DNA from: CBFCZU01 sp965602635
Lineage (GTDB): Bacteria; Planctomycetota; Phycisphaerae; SM23-33
NCBI GenBank assembly: GCA_965602635.1
Contig: CBFCZU010000070.1
Coordinates: forward strand, 1-17,729
Length of the DNA stretch: 17,729 nt
Direction of reading: 5' to 3'
Shown here: positions 6,905 through 15,210 of the stretch, in pieces
Position numbering within the stretch: position 1 is the first letter of the stretch
How the letters are laid out: each line of letters opens with the position of its first letter
Notes under the pieces: generated by a model
Database searches by the model: none
Seen by the model: only the letters and a program-made list of their open reading frames with translations
Told to the model about the DNA's origin: nothing
Made by a program: the position numbers and the translations under genes

Positions 6905-8707
6905 GTGTCGCCGAGCGAAAAGACACATTCCGGCGCCGTCCGCCAGCGGAGCAAGCCAACGGCAGGTGACGAGCCGGTGGGTTTCACCGAGCTCTGGCGC
7001 CCGAAGGAGGTCTCCGCCGTGCCCCACGGCCCGGAGGCCATCCTTCTCAAAGAAGGCAAGATCACGGCGGAACAGTACGCCGCCGCCACAGCCAAGCAGA
7101 AGGAGGACCCCAAGCTGACCGTCCTGGAGGTCTTGCGGGAGGCCGAAGTTGTCGATGAAACCACCGCCCTCCAGGCCATGGCCGCCTACTTCAACCTCCG
7201 CTTTCACTCCGTCAAGCCCGAGGACGTGGACAGGAGAGTGTTCGGGCTTCTGGACACCGAGTTCATCAAGCGCAGGGGCGTCATTCCCATTCGCGAGATT
7301 GACGGGGAGATACTGGTCGGCATTTCCGACCCGGCTGACATCTTCCTGGTGGACGAGGTCAAGCGGCGAATCCGCCACCCGGTGCAACTGGTCGTCACCT
7401 CGCCCAGCGACATCCAGCAGGTGGTCGAAGAGATCTGCGGCTCGGGGATGGCCGGCTTCGAGGACATCATCCAGGGCATCGGTGAGGACGAAGTGGAGGT
7501 GGTCGAGAGCAACAAGGACGAGGTCACCGACCTGGAGAAGATGGCCGGCGAGAGCCCGGTCATCCGCTACGTCAACTATCTGATCTACAGCGCCGTGCAG
7601 GAGGGGGCGTCGGACATTCACATCGAGCCGGGCGATGACTCGCTGCGCATCCGCTATCGCATTGACGGCGTGCTGTTCGAGCAGTCGGCCCCGCCGCTGC
7701 GGATGCACGCGGCCATCCTGTCGCGCCTGAAGATCATGGCCAACATTGACATCGCCGAGCGGCGGCTGCCGCAGGACGGGCGCATTCGGGCCATGATCCA
7801 CGGCGGGCACGTTGACCTGCGCGTCAGCACGCTGCCCACCACCAGCGGCGAAAAGTGCGTTATCCGAATCCTGGACAACCGCTCCATCATGATCGGGCTG
7901 GAAAAGCTGGGCATGTGGGACGACATGCTCGAGAGTTTCCGCCGCGAGATTGTCCAGCCCAACGGGATCGTCCTGGTCACCGGGCCGACAGGCAGCGGCA
8001 AGACTACCACGCTGTACTCCGGGCTGCGGGTAATGGACTCCGACACGTTGAACATCTCCACCGTCGAGGATCCGGTGGAGTATCAGCTTGCGTTCGCCAA
8101 CCAGGTCAACGTGCACGAGACCATCGGGTTGACGTTCGCCGCCGCGCTGCGCAGCCTGCTTCGCCAGGACCCGGACGTCATCATGGTCGGCGAGATCCGT
8201 GACGAGGAAACGGCCAGGATCGCCGTGCAGGCCTCGCTGACCGGGCACCTGGTGCTCTCCACGCTGCACACCAACGACGCCCCCGCCTCGATCACGAGGC
8301 TGGTTAACATCGGCATTGAGCCCTACCTGATCGCCGCCAGCGTAAACGCCGTCCTGGCGCAGCGGCTGGTGCGGAAGATCTGCGAAAACTGCAAGACGCC
8401 GGTGACGGAGGTCTCCGAAGGAATCGCCAGCTATCTGGCCAGGCACGGGGAGAAAGTGGAGCAGATGTTCCACGGCGTCGGGTGCGAGAAGTGCCGCGAG
8501 ACCGGCTACGCCGGGCGGCTGGGAATCTACGAAATGCTCGAAGTGGACGACGACGTCCGTGACCTGATCACGTCCAATCCGTCCCTGATGGATCTGCGCC
8601 GTGCCTGCCGGGAAATGGGCATGCACAGCCTGCGCGAGGACGGGTTGCAGAAGGTGACCGCCGGGCTGACCACGGTTGAAGAGATCGCCAGGGTCACCGA
8701 CATCTAG
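6905..8707 (+). CDS. pilB: Type IV pilus assembly ATPase PilB / GspE
   Basis: This 600-residue hexameric cytoplasmic ATPase powers pilus (or pseudopilus) extension. After a polar leader comes an N-terminal T2SSE_N/MshEN-like region (about 46-180), then the RecA-like motor. Walker A is GPTGSGKT (360-367), the Asp box is STVEDPVEYQL (385-395), and Walker B is RQDPDVIMVGEIRDEE (420-435). The His box is TGHLVLSTLHTNDAP. The zinc-binding tetracysteine is present as C493-x2-C496 and C527-x2-C530, characteristic of PilB/GspE and absent from PilT. The RLGxxLxxxG c-di-GMP motif of MshEN appears degraded here. The start is GTG at 6905, one base after the previous stop, without a strong Shine-Dalgarno, consistent with coupling. 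PilB is favoured over GspE because pilT and pilM-O are in the same operon. Confidence 0.93.
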   Translation: MSPSEKTHSGAVRQRSKPTAGDEPVGFTELWRPKEVSAVPHGPEAILLKEGKITAEQYAAATAKQKEDPKLTVLEVLREAEVVDETTALQAMAAYFNLRFHSVKPEDVDRRVFGLLDTEFIKRRGVIPIREIDGEILVGISDPADIFLVDEVKRRIRHPVQLVVTSPSDIQQVVEEICGSGMAGFEDIIQGIGEDEVEVVESNKDEVTDLEKMAGESPVIRYVNYLIYSAVQEGASDIHIEPGDDSLRIRYRIDGVLFEQSAPPLRMHAAILSRLKIMANIDIAERRLPQDGRIRAMIHGGHVDLRVSTLPTTSGEKCVIRILDNRSIMIGLEKLGMWDDMLESFRREIVQPNGIVLVTGPTGSGKTTTLYSGLRVMDSDTLNISTVEDPVEYQLAFANQVNVHETIGLTFAAALRSLLRQDPDVIMVGEIRDEETARIAVQASLTGHLVLSTLHTNDAPASITRLVNIGIEPYLIAASVNAVLAQRLVRKICENCKTPVTEVSEGIASYLARHGEKVEQMFHGVGCEKCRETGYAGRLGIYEMLEVDDDVRDLITSNPSLMDLRRACREMGMHSLREDGLQKVTAGLTTVEEIARVTDI

Positions 8708-8728
8708 CGGCGGGGAAGGAGCAGACTG

Positions 8729-9784
8729 GTGAAACTTGAGGAACTATTGGTCGAGGCGCTGGATCGCGGGGCTTCGGACGTGCACGTCCTGGCCGGCCGG
8801 TCGCCCGTCTTCCGGATCAACACCGAGCTGCTCGACAGCGGATTCCCGGTCGTGTCGGAGGAAGCGGCCGCCGAGCTGGTCCGCGAAATGGTCGGCACGC
8901 GCCGCTACGCTCAGTTCCTTCGCCGCCGCGACCTGGACTTCTCGACAGAGATGCCCGGGCGTGGCCGATTCCGCGTGAACTCCCATTTCCAGCGGGATTC
9001 GGTGGCCATTGCCTTCCGCGCCATTCCCAACGTCGTGCCGGCGCTGGAGAGCCTGAATCTGCCGCCGGTGGTCAGCAGCTTCACCGACATGCCGCGCGGC
9101 CTGGTGCTTGTCACCGGCGAGACCGGCGCGGGCAAGAGCACCACGCTGGCGTCCATGATCGACGCCATCAACCACAAGTACGGCCTGCACATCATCACGC
9201 TCGAAGACCCGGTTGAGTACGAGCTGACGCCGGACAAGTGCATCATCGAGCAGCGAGAGCTGGGCATGGACGTGCCCGACTTCGCCTCGGGGCTGCGGCA
9301 CGTGCTGCGGCAGGACCCGGACATCATCCTGGTCGGCGAGATGCGAGACCTGGAGACCACCAGCGCCACCGTCACCGCCGCCGAGACCGGGCATCTGGTG
9401 CTCGCGACGCTGCACACCCAGTCGGCCGCTCAGACCATCGAGCGTATAGTGGACATCTACCCCGGCGACCAGCAGAACCAGATTCGCGTCATGCTGGCCA
9501 ATACCCTCCAGGCGGTCGTTTCGCAAATGCTCTTCAAGCGGGCCGACTGCGAGGGAATGATCCCGGCGGCAGAGGTGCTTGTCTGCACCAGTGCGGTCCG
9601 CGCCTGCATCCGCGAGAACCGGATATTCGAGATCCCCAACATCCTTCAGACTTCAGGGCGGAAGGGAATGATCACGCTGGATCATTCGATAAAGAGCCTG
9701 CACCTCAACGGGTACATCAGCCGCGAGGATGCCTTGGCAAACGCCAACCTCCGCGACCAGATGGCCGAGTCCCTCAGCGCCTAG
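8729..9784 (+). CDS. pilT: Type IV pilus retraction ATPase PilT
   Basis: This 351-residue protein is a PilT-type ATPase, which depolymerises pili for twitching motility. It has an N-terminal PAS-like domain (about 1-105) containing GASDVHVLAG and the RFRVN strand. The RecA-like motor follows, with Walker A GETGAGKST (130-138), Asp box TLEDPVEYEL (157-166), Walker B RQDPDIILVGEMRD (194-207) and His box TGHLVLATLHT (220-230). The motif AVRACIRENRIFEIPNIL (289-306) corresponds to the PilT AIRNLIRE motif, partly altered. No tetracysteine is present, which separates it from PilB. The start is GTG at 8729, with AAGGAG seven bases upstream. A retraction motor argues for a true pilus rather than a pure type II secretion machine. 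Length is typical. Confidence 0.94.
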   Translation: MKLEELLVEALDRGASDVHVLAGRSPVFRINTELLDSGFPVVSEEAAAELVREMVGTRRYAQFLRRRDLDFSTEMPGRGRFRVNSHFQRDSVAIAFRAIPNVVPALESLNLPPVVSSFTDMPRGLVLVTGETGAGKSTTLASMIDAINHKYGLHIITLEDPVEYELTPDKCIIEQRELGMDVPDFASGLRHVLRQDPDIILVGEMRDLETTSATVTAAETGHLVLATLHTQSAAQTIERIVDIYPGDQQNQIRVMLANTLQAVVSQMLFKRADCEGMIPAAEVLVCTSAVRACIRENRIFEIPNILQTSGRKGMITLDHSIKSLHLNGYISREDALANANLRDQMAESLSA

Positions 9785-9797
9785 GTGAGCTAAAGCG

Positions 9798-11021
9798 ATG
9801 GCGATATACCAGTACCAGATTCGTCAGCAGAGCGGGGCCGTGACCACGGGGCAGGTCACCGCCAACAGCCTCAGCGAGGCGTCGGGGATTGCCCGCCAAC
9901 AGGACGGCTACCTGCTGGACGTTTCCCCGCTGGGGCGGACGGAGTCGGATCTGCTGGCGCGTCTCCGCAACCTGAGGGTCGAGTTCGGCCCGGGTCTCAA
10001 GGACGTGCTCAACTTCACCTCGCAACTGTCGGTCATGGTCAAGGCCGGCATCAACGTCCGCGGCGCGGTGGAGGGCGTGGCCGAACAGACCACCAACCTC
10101 AAGTTCCGCAAGATCGTGGACCAGATCCGCCTGGACGTCGAGTCGGGTAAGCCGTTCTCCGAGGCCCTTGCCAGGCACCCGAAGGTCTTCAGCCCGCTGT
10201 ACATCAACATGGTGCGGGCGTCGGAAATGTCCGGAAGCTTCGGGTACATGCTCGAACGCATCGCCACCTACCTCCGCCAGCAGGTGGAGACCCGATCGAT
10301 GGTGCGAGGCGCCATGATCTACCCGGCCATCATCGCCGTGATGGCCGTGGGAACGACAGTCTTCCTGCTGACCTTCGTCCTGCCACGCTTCAGCGATCTG
10401 TTCGCCGGCAAGGAATCGCTGCTGCCGATGCCCACCAAGGCCCTGCTGGGAATAAGCTGGTTCCTGACGTCGTACTGGTACGTCGTCACCGGGGGGCTGG
10501 TCGCGCTGGTCGGCGGATTCGTGTACTTCATCCGCACCACCGTCGGGCGGATCTGGTGGGACAAGACCAAGCTCCAGATCCCCATGCTAAAGCGGATGTT
10601 CCGGGCGCTTTACATCACCCGCGGGCTCCAGACCATGGGCGAGATGATCAATGCCGGCGTGCCGATGCTGGACACGCTGCAGATCACCGCCGATGTTTCC
10701 GGCAACGTCCTGTTCCGGGAGCTGTGGATGAAGGTGCACGAGTCGGTCAAGGGCGGCAGGACGATTGCCGATCCCCTGGCTGGCAACAAGCTGCTGCCAA
10801 GGAACGTCGTCCAGATGGTCGCTGCCGGCGAGGAATCGGGCAAGCTGGGAGAGGTGCTGGCCGAGGTCTCCGACTTCTACGGCAAGGAGCTCCGCAACAC
10901 CATCAAGGCTGTAACCGCCATGCTGGAGCCGGCCATGATCGTGCTCATGGGTGCCGTGGTCGGCTTCATCGCAATGAGCATCATTTTGCCCATCTTCAAG
11001 ATGTCGTCCCTGGTCAAGTAG
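9798..11021 (+). CDS. pilC: Type IV pilus inner-membrane platform protein PilC / GspF
   Basis: This 407-residue polytopic protein is the platform on which PilB and PilT act. It begins with the usual short beta-like leader (AIYQYQIRQQSGAVTTGQV). Two repeated T2SSF domains follow at about 70-195 and 270-398, shown by QLSVMVKAGINVRGAVEG and QTMGEMINAGVPMLDTLQ and by the conserved MVRASEMSGSFG and MVAAGEESGKLG. Membrane helices are seen near 173-195, 217-245 and 376-398. The start is ATG, with AGGTGAG eight bases upstream that overlaps the pilT stop. Length is normal. It closes the motor-and-platform block, and the pilin-like genes follow after 31 bases. Confidence 0.93.
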   Translation: MAIYQYQIRQQSGAVTTGQVTANSLSEASGIARQQDGYLLDVSPLGRTESDLLARLRNLRVEFGPGLKDVLNFTSQLSVMVKAGINVRGAVEGVAEQTTNLKFRKIVDQIRLDVESGKPFSEALARHPKVFSPLYINMVRASEMSGSFGYMLERIATYLRQQVETRSMVRGAMIYPAIIAVMAVGTTVFLLTFVLPRFSDLFAGKESLLPMPTKALLGISWFLTSYWYVVTGGLVALVGGFVYFIRTTVGRIWWDKTKLQIPMLKRMFRALYITRGLQTMGEMINAGVPMLDTLQITADVSGNVLFRELWMKVHESVKGGRTIADPLAGNKLLPRNVVQMVAAGEESGKLGEVLAEVSDFYGKELRNTIKAVTAMLEPAMIVLMGAVVGFIAMSIILPIFKMSSLVK

Positions 11022-11052
11022 CATCGTATGGTGCATAAGGAGGGCAGCACCG

Positions 11053-11586
11053 ATGCTAACGGCCAGGCTCACGAGCTTGCACCGGGGGCCGAGAGGCGTC
11101 CGAGGCTTTACGCTCATCGAAGCCATTGTAGCCACTGCCGTTGTGGGCATCGGCATCTCCGCGCTGATGGTCGCCACCAAGTCCGGCACAGAGGTCAATA
11201 TGGCCGGGCGTGAGATCACCCAGGCGACCTTCCTGGCCCAGGAATTGCGGGAATGGACGCTCCGCCTGCCATTCTCCGACCAAGACGACACGGATCGGGA
11301 CAACCCGCCGGGTCACGACGGCTCGGACCCCCAGGTGTTCGTGGACGACCTTGACGACTTGATGGGCGTCACCTACAGCCCGCCCCGCGATGCCTCAGGA
11401 GAGGCGATCACCGATGTGGACGGCTGGGCCCAGACGATCGACTTGAGCTGGCGCAATCGGGATGATCTCGCCGCCAGCGTCGCGCCCGGCTCCACCAACA
11501 TGATATACGTTGACGTCACCATATCTCGGTCGGGGAGGACTGTGCTGTCCACGGGCTGGCTGGTTGCCAGGAGGTTGTCGGAATGA
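11053..11586 (+). CDS. Type IV prepilin-like protein, GspI/PilV-like minor pilin
   Basis: This 177-residue protein has a class III (prepilin) signal: a basic leader of 18 residues ending in RG, cleavage before F19, and FTLIEAIVATAVVGIGISAL with the conserved Glu at mature position 5. The hydrophobic helix (about 19-41) would be the membrane/assembly helix. The rest is a small globular domain rich in Asp. The ALM/VATKSG pattern and early position in the I-K-K-J order suggest a GspI/PilV-like minor pilin that primes fibre assembly. The start ATG has a strong AAGGAGG eight bases upstream. The stop overlaps the next start (ATGA). The prepilin assignment is firm; the GspI subtype is an inference. 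Confidence 0.82.
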   Translation: MLTARLTSLHRGPRGVRGFTLIEAIVATAVVGIGISALMVATKSGTEVNMAGREITQATFLAQELREWTLRLPFSDQDDTDRDNPPGHDGSDPQVFVDDLDDLMGVTYSPPRDASGEAITDVDGWAQTIDLSWRNRDDLAASVAPGSTNMIYVDVTISRSGRTVLSTGWLVARRLSE

Positions 11587-12965
11587 TCGCCACAAGTGTC
11601 AACACAAGCCGCAACGGGGTCGCCTACGTCATCGCGATTATGGTGATGGCGATACTGGTGACCATCGCTGCCGCGTTCGCGGCCTTTACCAACCTCGGCG
11701 CACAGACGAGCAAGAACGTCGCCGACGTGCACCGGGCGCGACTCGCGGCCGAGAGCGGACTGTCCTTCGCCATTGCTCAGATCCGCGTGATACCTCTGCC
11801 CAGCGATACCGACGATGACACGGTAATCGCCAACATCGCAGCAGCCCTGGGCGAGCGTCTTGACGCGAGCAGCAACCTGGCCGGGGCTACCGTGACCTTC
11901 AGCGCCAACACAGTTCACGTGCCCAGGATCACGATGGACGACGGCGCTTTCGAGATTTTCATCATCCAGCAGCCCGACAAAACGCTGACCCTGGAGGCGC
12001 ACGGTTTCGTCAACGACGTTGAGCGAGTCGCCGCCATAGACCTCCTCCTCCGCCCGGGGCATCCCAACAGCGTGTTCAACTACGGCCTGGCCAGCCGAGG
12101 GCCCATAACGATCACCGGCGACGGCGAAATCCGCGGCAAGAACGAACTCACCGAGGCCAGCGTGATCTCCACCACTGAAGCCGATGTGGCCGTTACAATC
12201 GACGGCAGCGTAGTCGTGGATGGGGACATCTCCTCGACCGGGGAGACAACATCGGTGGTCATCAGCGGCACTCCGACTATCGCCGGATCGACCGATCCTG
12301 CCGTGATCGCCGACCACATCCATTTCGCCGTGGATCCCCCGGTGTTCCCGGAAGTCGATACCAGCATCTTCAGGCCGCTGGCTATCAATATCGTGGACGG
12401 GACCACAAACACGGGCCAGGCCGGTCAGGTTTTCGAGAACATCCTCATCACGGCCGGAACGAACCCGACCTTCGCGGCCGACACCATCATCAACGGCGTG
12501 GTGTACATCGAGTCGCCCAACATTGTGAACTTCTCCGCCAAAGTCACGCTCAACGGGGTAATCGCCACCGAGGACAACGACCTTGACCTCGAGAGCTGCA
12601 AGATTCACTTCGGGGCCCAGGTGGAGGCCTATGGCGTGGAGGCCCTGCCCGACCTGCCCCAGTTCGCCGACGTAAGGGACTTGACCGGTTCGCTTGTTGT
12701 CGCACCCGGGTTCGACGTGAGCTTCGCCGGACACTTCAGCACGATCAGCGGCACCATCGCCGCCGACAAGCTGAGCTTCAGCGGGCAGGCGGAAGGGACG
12801 GTCATGGGCTCGGTGGTCGGGCTGGCGGACTATCCGACATGGATCAGCGGCACGGTCAATATCGTCATCGACCAGTCGGGGCAAGATTCCAACGATGCCG
12901 GATTCACCATGCCGTTGTGCCTGGAGGTGGACCCCAAGACGTACCGTGAGAGTACGTCACAGTGA
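11583..12965 (+). CDS. GspK/PilX-like minor pilin with large beta-rich domain, paralog 1
   Basis: This 460-residue protein has a short basic N-terminus ending in NG, then a hydrophobic helix VAYVIAIMVMAILVTIAAAF (13-32) and RARLAAESGLSFAIAQI, a pattern typical of PilX/GspK N-termini. Like GspK it lacks the Glu at mature position 5. The large C-terminal part (about 160-460) is Gly/Thr/Val/Ile-rich with short repeated beta-strand units such as TITGDGEIRG, TIDGSVVVDGDI and INGVVYIE, suggesting a beta-solenoid or bactofilin-like fold. It is colinear with the protein at 13089-14498, sharing motifs such as FNYGLAS/FDFGLAS, the NPTFAA/DPTFAG region and VAPGF/LAPGF. The start overlaps the previous stop. 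The function is not established; a pilus-tip or adhesive role is inferred from position and the missing Glu. Confidence 0.7.
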   Translation: MIATSVNTSRNGVAYVIAIMVMAILVTIAAAFAAFTNLGAQTSKNVADVHRARLAAESGLSFAIAQIRVIPLPSDTDDDTVIANIAAALGERLDASSNLAGATVTFSANTVHVPRITMDDGAFEIFIIQQPDKTLTLEAHGFVNDVERVAAIDLLLRPGHPNSVFNYGLASRGPITITGDGEIRGKNELTEASVISTTEADVAVTIDGSVVVDGDISSTGETTSVVISGTPTIAGSTDPAVIADHIHFAVDPPVFPEVDTSIFRPLAINIVDGTTNTGQAGQVFENILITAGTNPTFAADTIINGVVYIESPNIVNFSAKVTLNGVIATEDNDLDLESCKIHFGAQVEAYGVEALPDLPQFADVRDLTGSLVVAPGFDVSFAGHFSTISGTIAADKLSFSGQAEGTVMGSVVGLADYPTWISGTVNIVIDQSGQDSNDAGFTMPLCLEVDPKTYRESTSQ

Positions 12966-13026
12966 ACGGACTGACGGGGTGAAGGGAATCGAAACCGCGA
13001 ATCTTCAGATCGTGGGTCGCAGGCTG

Positions 13027-13044
13027 GCCGGGTGCTAGCCCGGC
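13027..13044 (+). other. Hairpin in the gap between the two GspK-like genes
   Basis: GCCGGG (13027-13032) pairs with CCCGGC (13039-13044) around the loop TGCTAG. It lies in the only sizeable gap (123 bases) of the operon and could be an RNA processing or attenuation site. It is not a canonical terminator because no T-run follows. The GCTAGCCC in the loop and arm also occurs in the hairpin repeat region at 15154 and 15262. Confidence 0.3.
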
Positions 13045-13088
13045 GGGAGCATGCCGACTCGGTCGTTCGGAAGGTGAACGCATAACTC

Positions 13089-14498
13089 ATGAATAAAATT
13101 GACGTTGAAACAAGAGGGCCGGTTCGGCACGCCGCCCGGCAGGGGGGCTTCGCCTATGTGATGGCGCTTATCATGCTGGCGCTGTTTGCCTCCCTGGCAG
13201 CGGCCTTCGCGGCCGACGTGAACCTGGACCTCCGCAAGGCCGATAATCAGCTCTGCGTCAACAAGACGCGGCTGCAGGCCGAAAGCGGAATCGCCTTCTA
13301 CTCGCGTACGCTCCAGGAGATCGCATTGCCTCCCGGGGTCGTCGGCCAGGAGGCCCTTGACGCCTTGGCCACCTCTCTCAGGGCAAAGCTCGACGGCACG
13401 GTGAATCTCGTCGGCCAGTCGGTCGGCTATGACGGGACGCAGATATCCATCCCGCACATCGTCCTCGACGAGAATGGCAACGGGTTCTCCGCCACGCTCT
13501 CCCTTAACCCCGACCAGACCGTTTGCCTGGTGGTCAGGGGGCGCAACGGCGGCTGCACGCGCCAGGTGAGACTGGACTTTGGGGTGGTCGAGGGGAAACA
13601 CACCGAGTTCGACTTTGGCCTGGCCTCCAAGGGCAAGATCAAGCTCACGGGGAATGCCCGGATCAAGAGCGCGAACGAGCCGTCCGAGGCGACGGTGCTC
13701 GGCGCCACCTACTCGGATCTCGAAGCGGCCAGGTTGACGGGCAACTGCGAGATCGACGGCGACCTGCTCATCTCGAACCCCAAGGCGCACGCGACGCTGA
13801 TCGGGAACATCGCCATCGGCGGAGCGAGCCAGCAGAGCGGTGACATCCACGACCATGTGCGCATCGGCGTGGGCGATGTCGAGTTCCCCGAGGCCGACCC
13901 CAGCGCCTTTGAGCCGTTCGCCACCAACGTCGTGGACAGTTCGACCAACACCTCGGGCAAGAAGACCTTCGTCAACATTCGCATCCTGGCCGGGACCGAC
14001 CCGACCTTCGCGGGCAACATCACGCTGAAGGGAGTGACCTTCATCGAGACCCCCAATAAGGTGACCTTCACCGGCAACCTGCAAATCGACGGCGTGATCG
14101 TCACCCAGGACGCCGGCGAGGGCGGGCTGGACGACAACTACCTCCATTTCACCGGGAATACCGTCACCAGTGGCGTTGAGTCGCTGCCCGATGATCAGTC
14201 CGAGTTCGCCGGCCTGAAGGAGCTGGACGGGACGTTCCTGCTGGCCCCGGGCTTCTCGGCGAAGTTCACGGGCAACTTCGGCACGGTCAACGGCGCCATG
14301 GCGGCAGATGAGTTCAGAATGACGGGCAACGCCGCGGGCACGGTTCGCGGCCCGATCATCAACTGGGCCGACACGCCCTTCAAGATGACAGGCAACGCGC
14401 GCGTGACCATCGACCGCAGCGGTTCATCGACACTGCCGCGCGGCTTCATCATGCCCTCGGGCCTGGACCCGCTGCCCAGGACGTACCAGGAGCTCTGA
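13089..14498 (+). CDS. GspK/PilX-like minor pilin with TGN-repeat domain, paralog 2
   Basis: This 469-residue protein is a tandem paralog of the preceding one. The N-terminus has a 20-residue basic leader ending in GG, then FAYVMALIMLALFASLAAAF (21-40) and RLQAESGIAFYSRTLQE. Again no Glu is present at mature position 5, a GspK trait. From about residue 185 to 436 the motif xTGN (seven exact, plus IGN and AGN variants) recurs nine times, with N at 189, 219, 240, 310, 330, 357, 396, 414 and 436. Many are followed by a beta-strand and DG/KG/NG turn. The spacing is mostly near 20 residues, as expected for solenoid rungs. The start ATG is preceded by AAGGTG at a rather long 13-base spacing. The fold and tip or adhesin role are inferred; no named family is recognised. 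Confidence 0.7.
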   Translation: MNKIDVETRGPVRHAARQGGFAYVMALIMLALFASLAAAFAADVNLDLRKADNQLCVNKTRLQAESGIAFYSRTLQEIALPPGVVGQEALDALATSLRAKLDGTVNLVGQSVGYDGTQISIPHIVLDENGNGFSATLSLNPDQTVCLVVRGRNGGCTRQVRLDFGVVEGKHTEFDFGLASKGKIKLTGNARIKSANEPSEATVLGATYSDLEAARLTGNCEIDGDLLISNPKAHATLIGNIAIGGASQQSGDIHDHVRIGVGDVEFPEADPSAFEPFATNVVDSSTNTSGKKTFVNIRILAGTDPTFAGNITLKGVTFIETPNKVTFTGNLQIDGVIVTQDAGEGGLDDNYLHFTGNTVTSGVESLPDDQSEFAGLKELDGTFLLAPGFSAKFTGNFGTVNGAMAADEFRMTGNAAGTVRGPIINWADTPFKMTGNARVTIDRSGSSTLPRGFIMPSGLDPLPRTYQEL

Positions 14499-14535
14499 GG
14501 AGTTCAAGACGGCACGCCAGGGAGGGAGACAGGAC

Positions 14536-15057
14536 ATGAACGCAACAAGGAAAAATAACGGCTTTACCATCATCGAGATGCTGGTGGCGGTGGCCATTGT
14601 GGCGATGCTGCTGGCCACCGTGGCGGTCGCGTTGCACGGATCGCTTGTCAGCTACCGTGAGAACGAGAAGATCGCCGAGACCGTGCAGGTCGCCCGGGTG
14701 GTCCTCAACCGGCTCGTCTCCGAGGTCCGCACCGCCGACGCAGTTGAATATGGCCCGCAGCGTGTCACCATTATTCCCCCCGTCAATTCCGAGCACGTCA
14801 CGGAGATCGAGTACGAACTCAACGGAGGGGTACTCTACTATCGGCGGGTGGTCATGGGCACCGAGGAGTCCCAGGCGTTCATCTCCTCCGACGAAAACGT
14901 GCAGGTGGAGTCGTTCAACGTCACCCGCGAGACGGACGTGGACGGCGAGGGGGTCACTTACACCACCTCTCTGACGGTCCAGCTTATCCTGCGATCCGGC
15001 GCCAATATCTTCCCGCTGACGGCCTCTGCCTGCCCTCGCCGAAACCAGGAGTATTGA
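14536..15057 (+). CDS. Type IV prepilin-like protein, GspJ/PilW-like minor pilin
   Basis: This 173-residue protein has a class III signal: a short basic leader MNATRKNNG, cleavage before F10, and FTIIEMLVAVAIVAMLLATV with Glu at mature position 5. The following helix includes VARVVLNRLVSEVRTADAV, a pattern common in PulJ/PilW-type minor pilins. A beta-rich region follows that includes VTIIPP, EIEYELNGGVLYYRR and YTTSLTVQLIL. It is last in the operon. The ATG has GGGAGG about nine bases upstream. The C-terminus ends soon after a single Cys, with no disulfide pair. The prepilin call is firm; the GspJ subtype is an inference from sequence pattern and the I-K-K-J gene order. Confidence 0.83.
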   Translation: MNATRKNNGFTIIEMLVAVAIVAMLLATVAVALHGSLVSYRENEKIAETVQVARVVLNRLVSEVRTADAVEYGPQRVTIIPPVNSEHVTEIEYELNGGVLYYRRVVMGTEESQAFISSDENVQVESFNVTRETDVDGEGVTYTTSLTVQLILRSGANIFPLTASACPRRNQEY

Positions 15058-15061
15058 GGCC

Positions 15062-15094
15062 GCAAGGTGCCCCGGGGGGGGCGAAATCACTTGC
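15062..15094 (+). terminator. Possible terminator hairpin after the pilus operon
   Basis: GCAAGGTG (15062-15069) pairs with CACTTGC (15088-15094) with one bulged G, enclosing CCCC and a run of eight G. It begins five bases after the last operon gene. There is no T-run, so termination is uncertain, and its end overlaps the candidate -35 of the sigma gene. Confidence 0.3.
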
Positions 15095-15119
15095 GTTTCC
15101 AACGCCTGGATACCATAAT
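15091..15119 (+). promoter_or_regulatory. Possible promoter for the sigma factor gene
   Basis: TTGCGT (15091-15096) and CATAAT (15114-15119) are separated by 17 bases. The -10 matches consensus at five of six positions, but the -35 matches only in TTG. Transcription from here would include the whole hairpin cluster in the leader. Confidence 0.35.
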
Positions 15120-15153
15120 GAGCAGTTGAGGCTTGTGCCCGGATTTTCAAGCG

Positions 15154-15210
15154 GCTAGCCTGCTTATTGCATGACCCCTTCCGGGTCTGTGCAATAAGCA
15201 CCTTTGCGAG
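15154..15210 (+). repeat. Dispersed hairpin repeat, copy 2
   Basis: This is the inverted counterpart of 1-57 (52 of 57 positions identical). The arms TGCTTATTGCA (15161-15171) and TGCAATAAGCA (15190-15200) are perfect, and GACCC (15173-15177) with GGGTC (15183-15187) makes an inner stem. All differences from copy 1 are in the 18 bases between the arms, where each copy can still form an inner stem, though in different registers. The sequence continues rightwards into more hairpins. Confidence 0.85.

Noticed and set aside
5185..8626. Two very long minus-strand open frames (5185-7179 and 6821-8626)
   Set aside because: They are antisense to clearly recognisable pilus genes. Their compositions are His/Arg/Val/Asp-rich in the way typical of high-GC shadow frames, with no recognisable domain.
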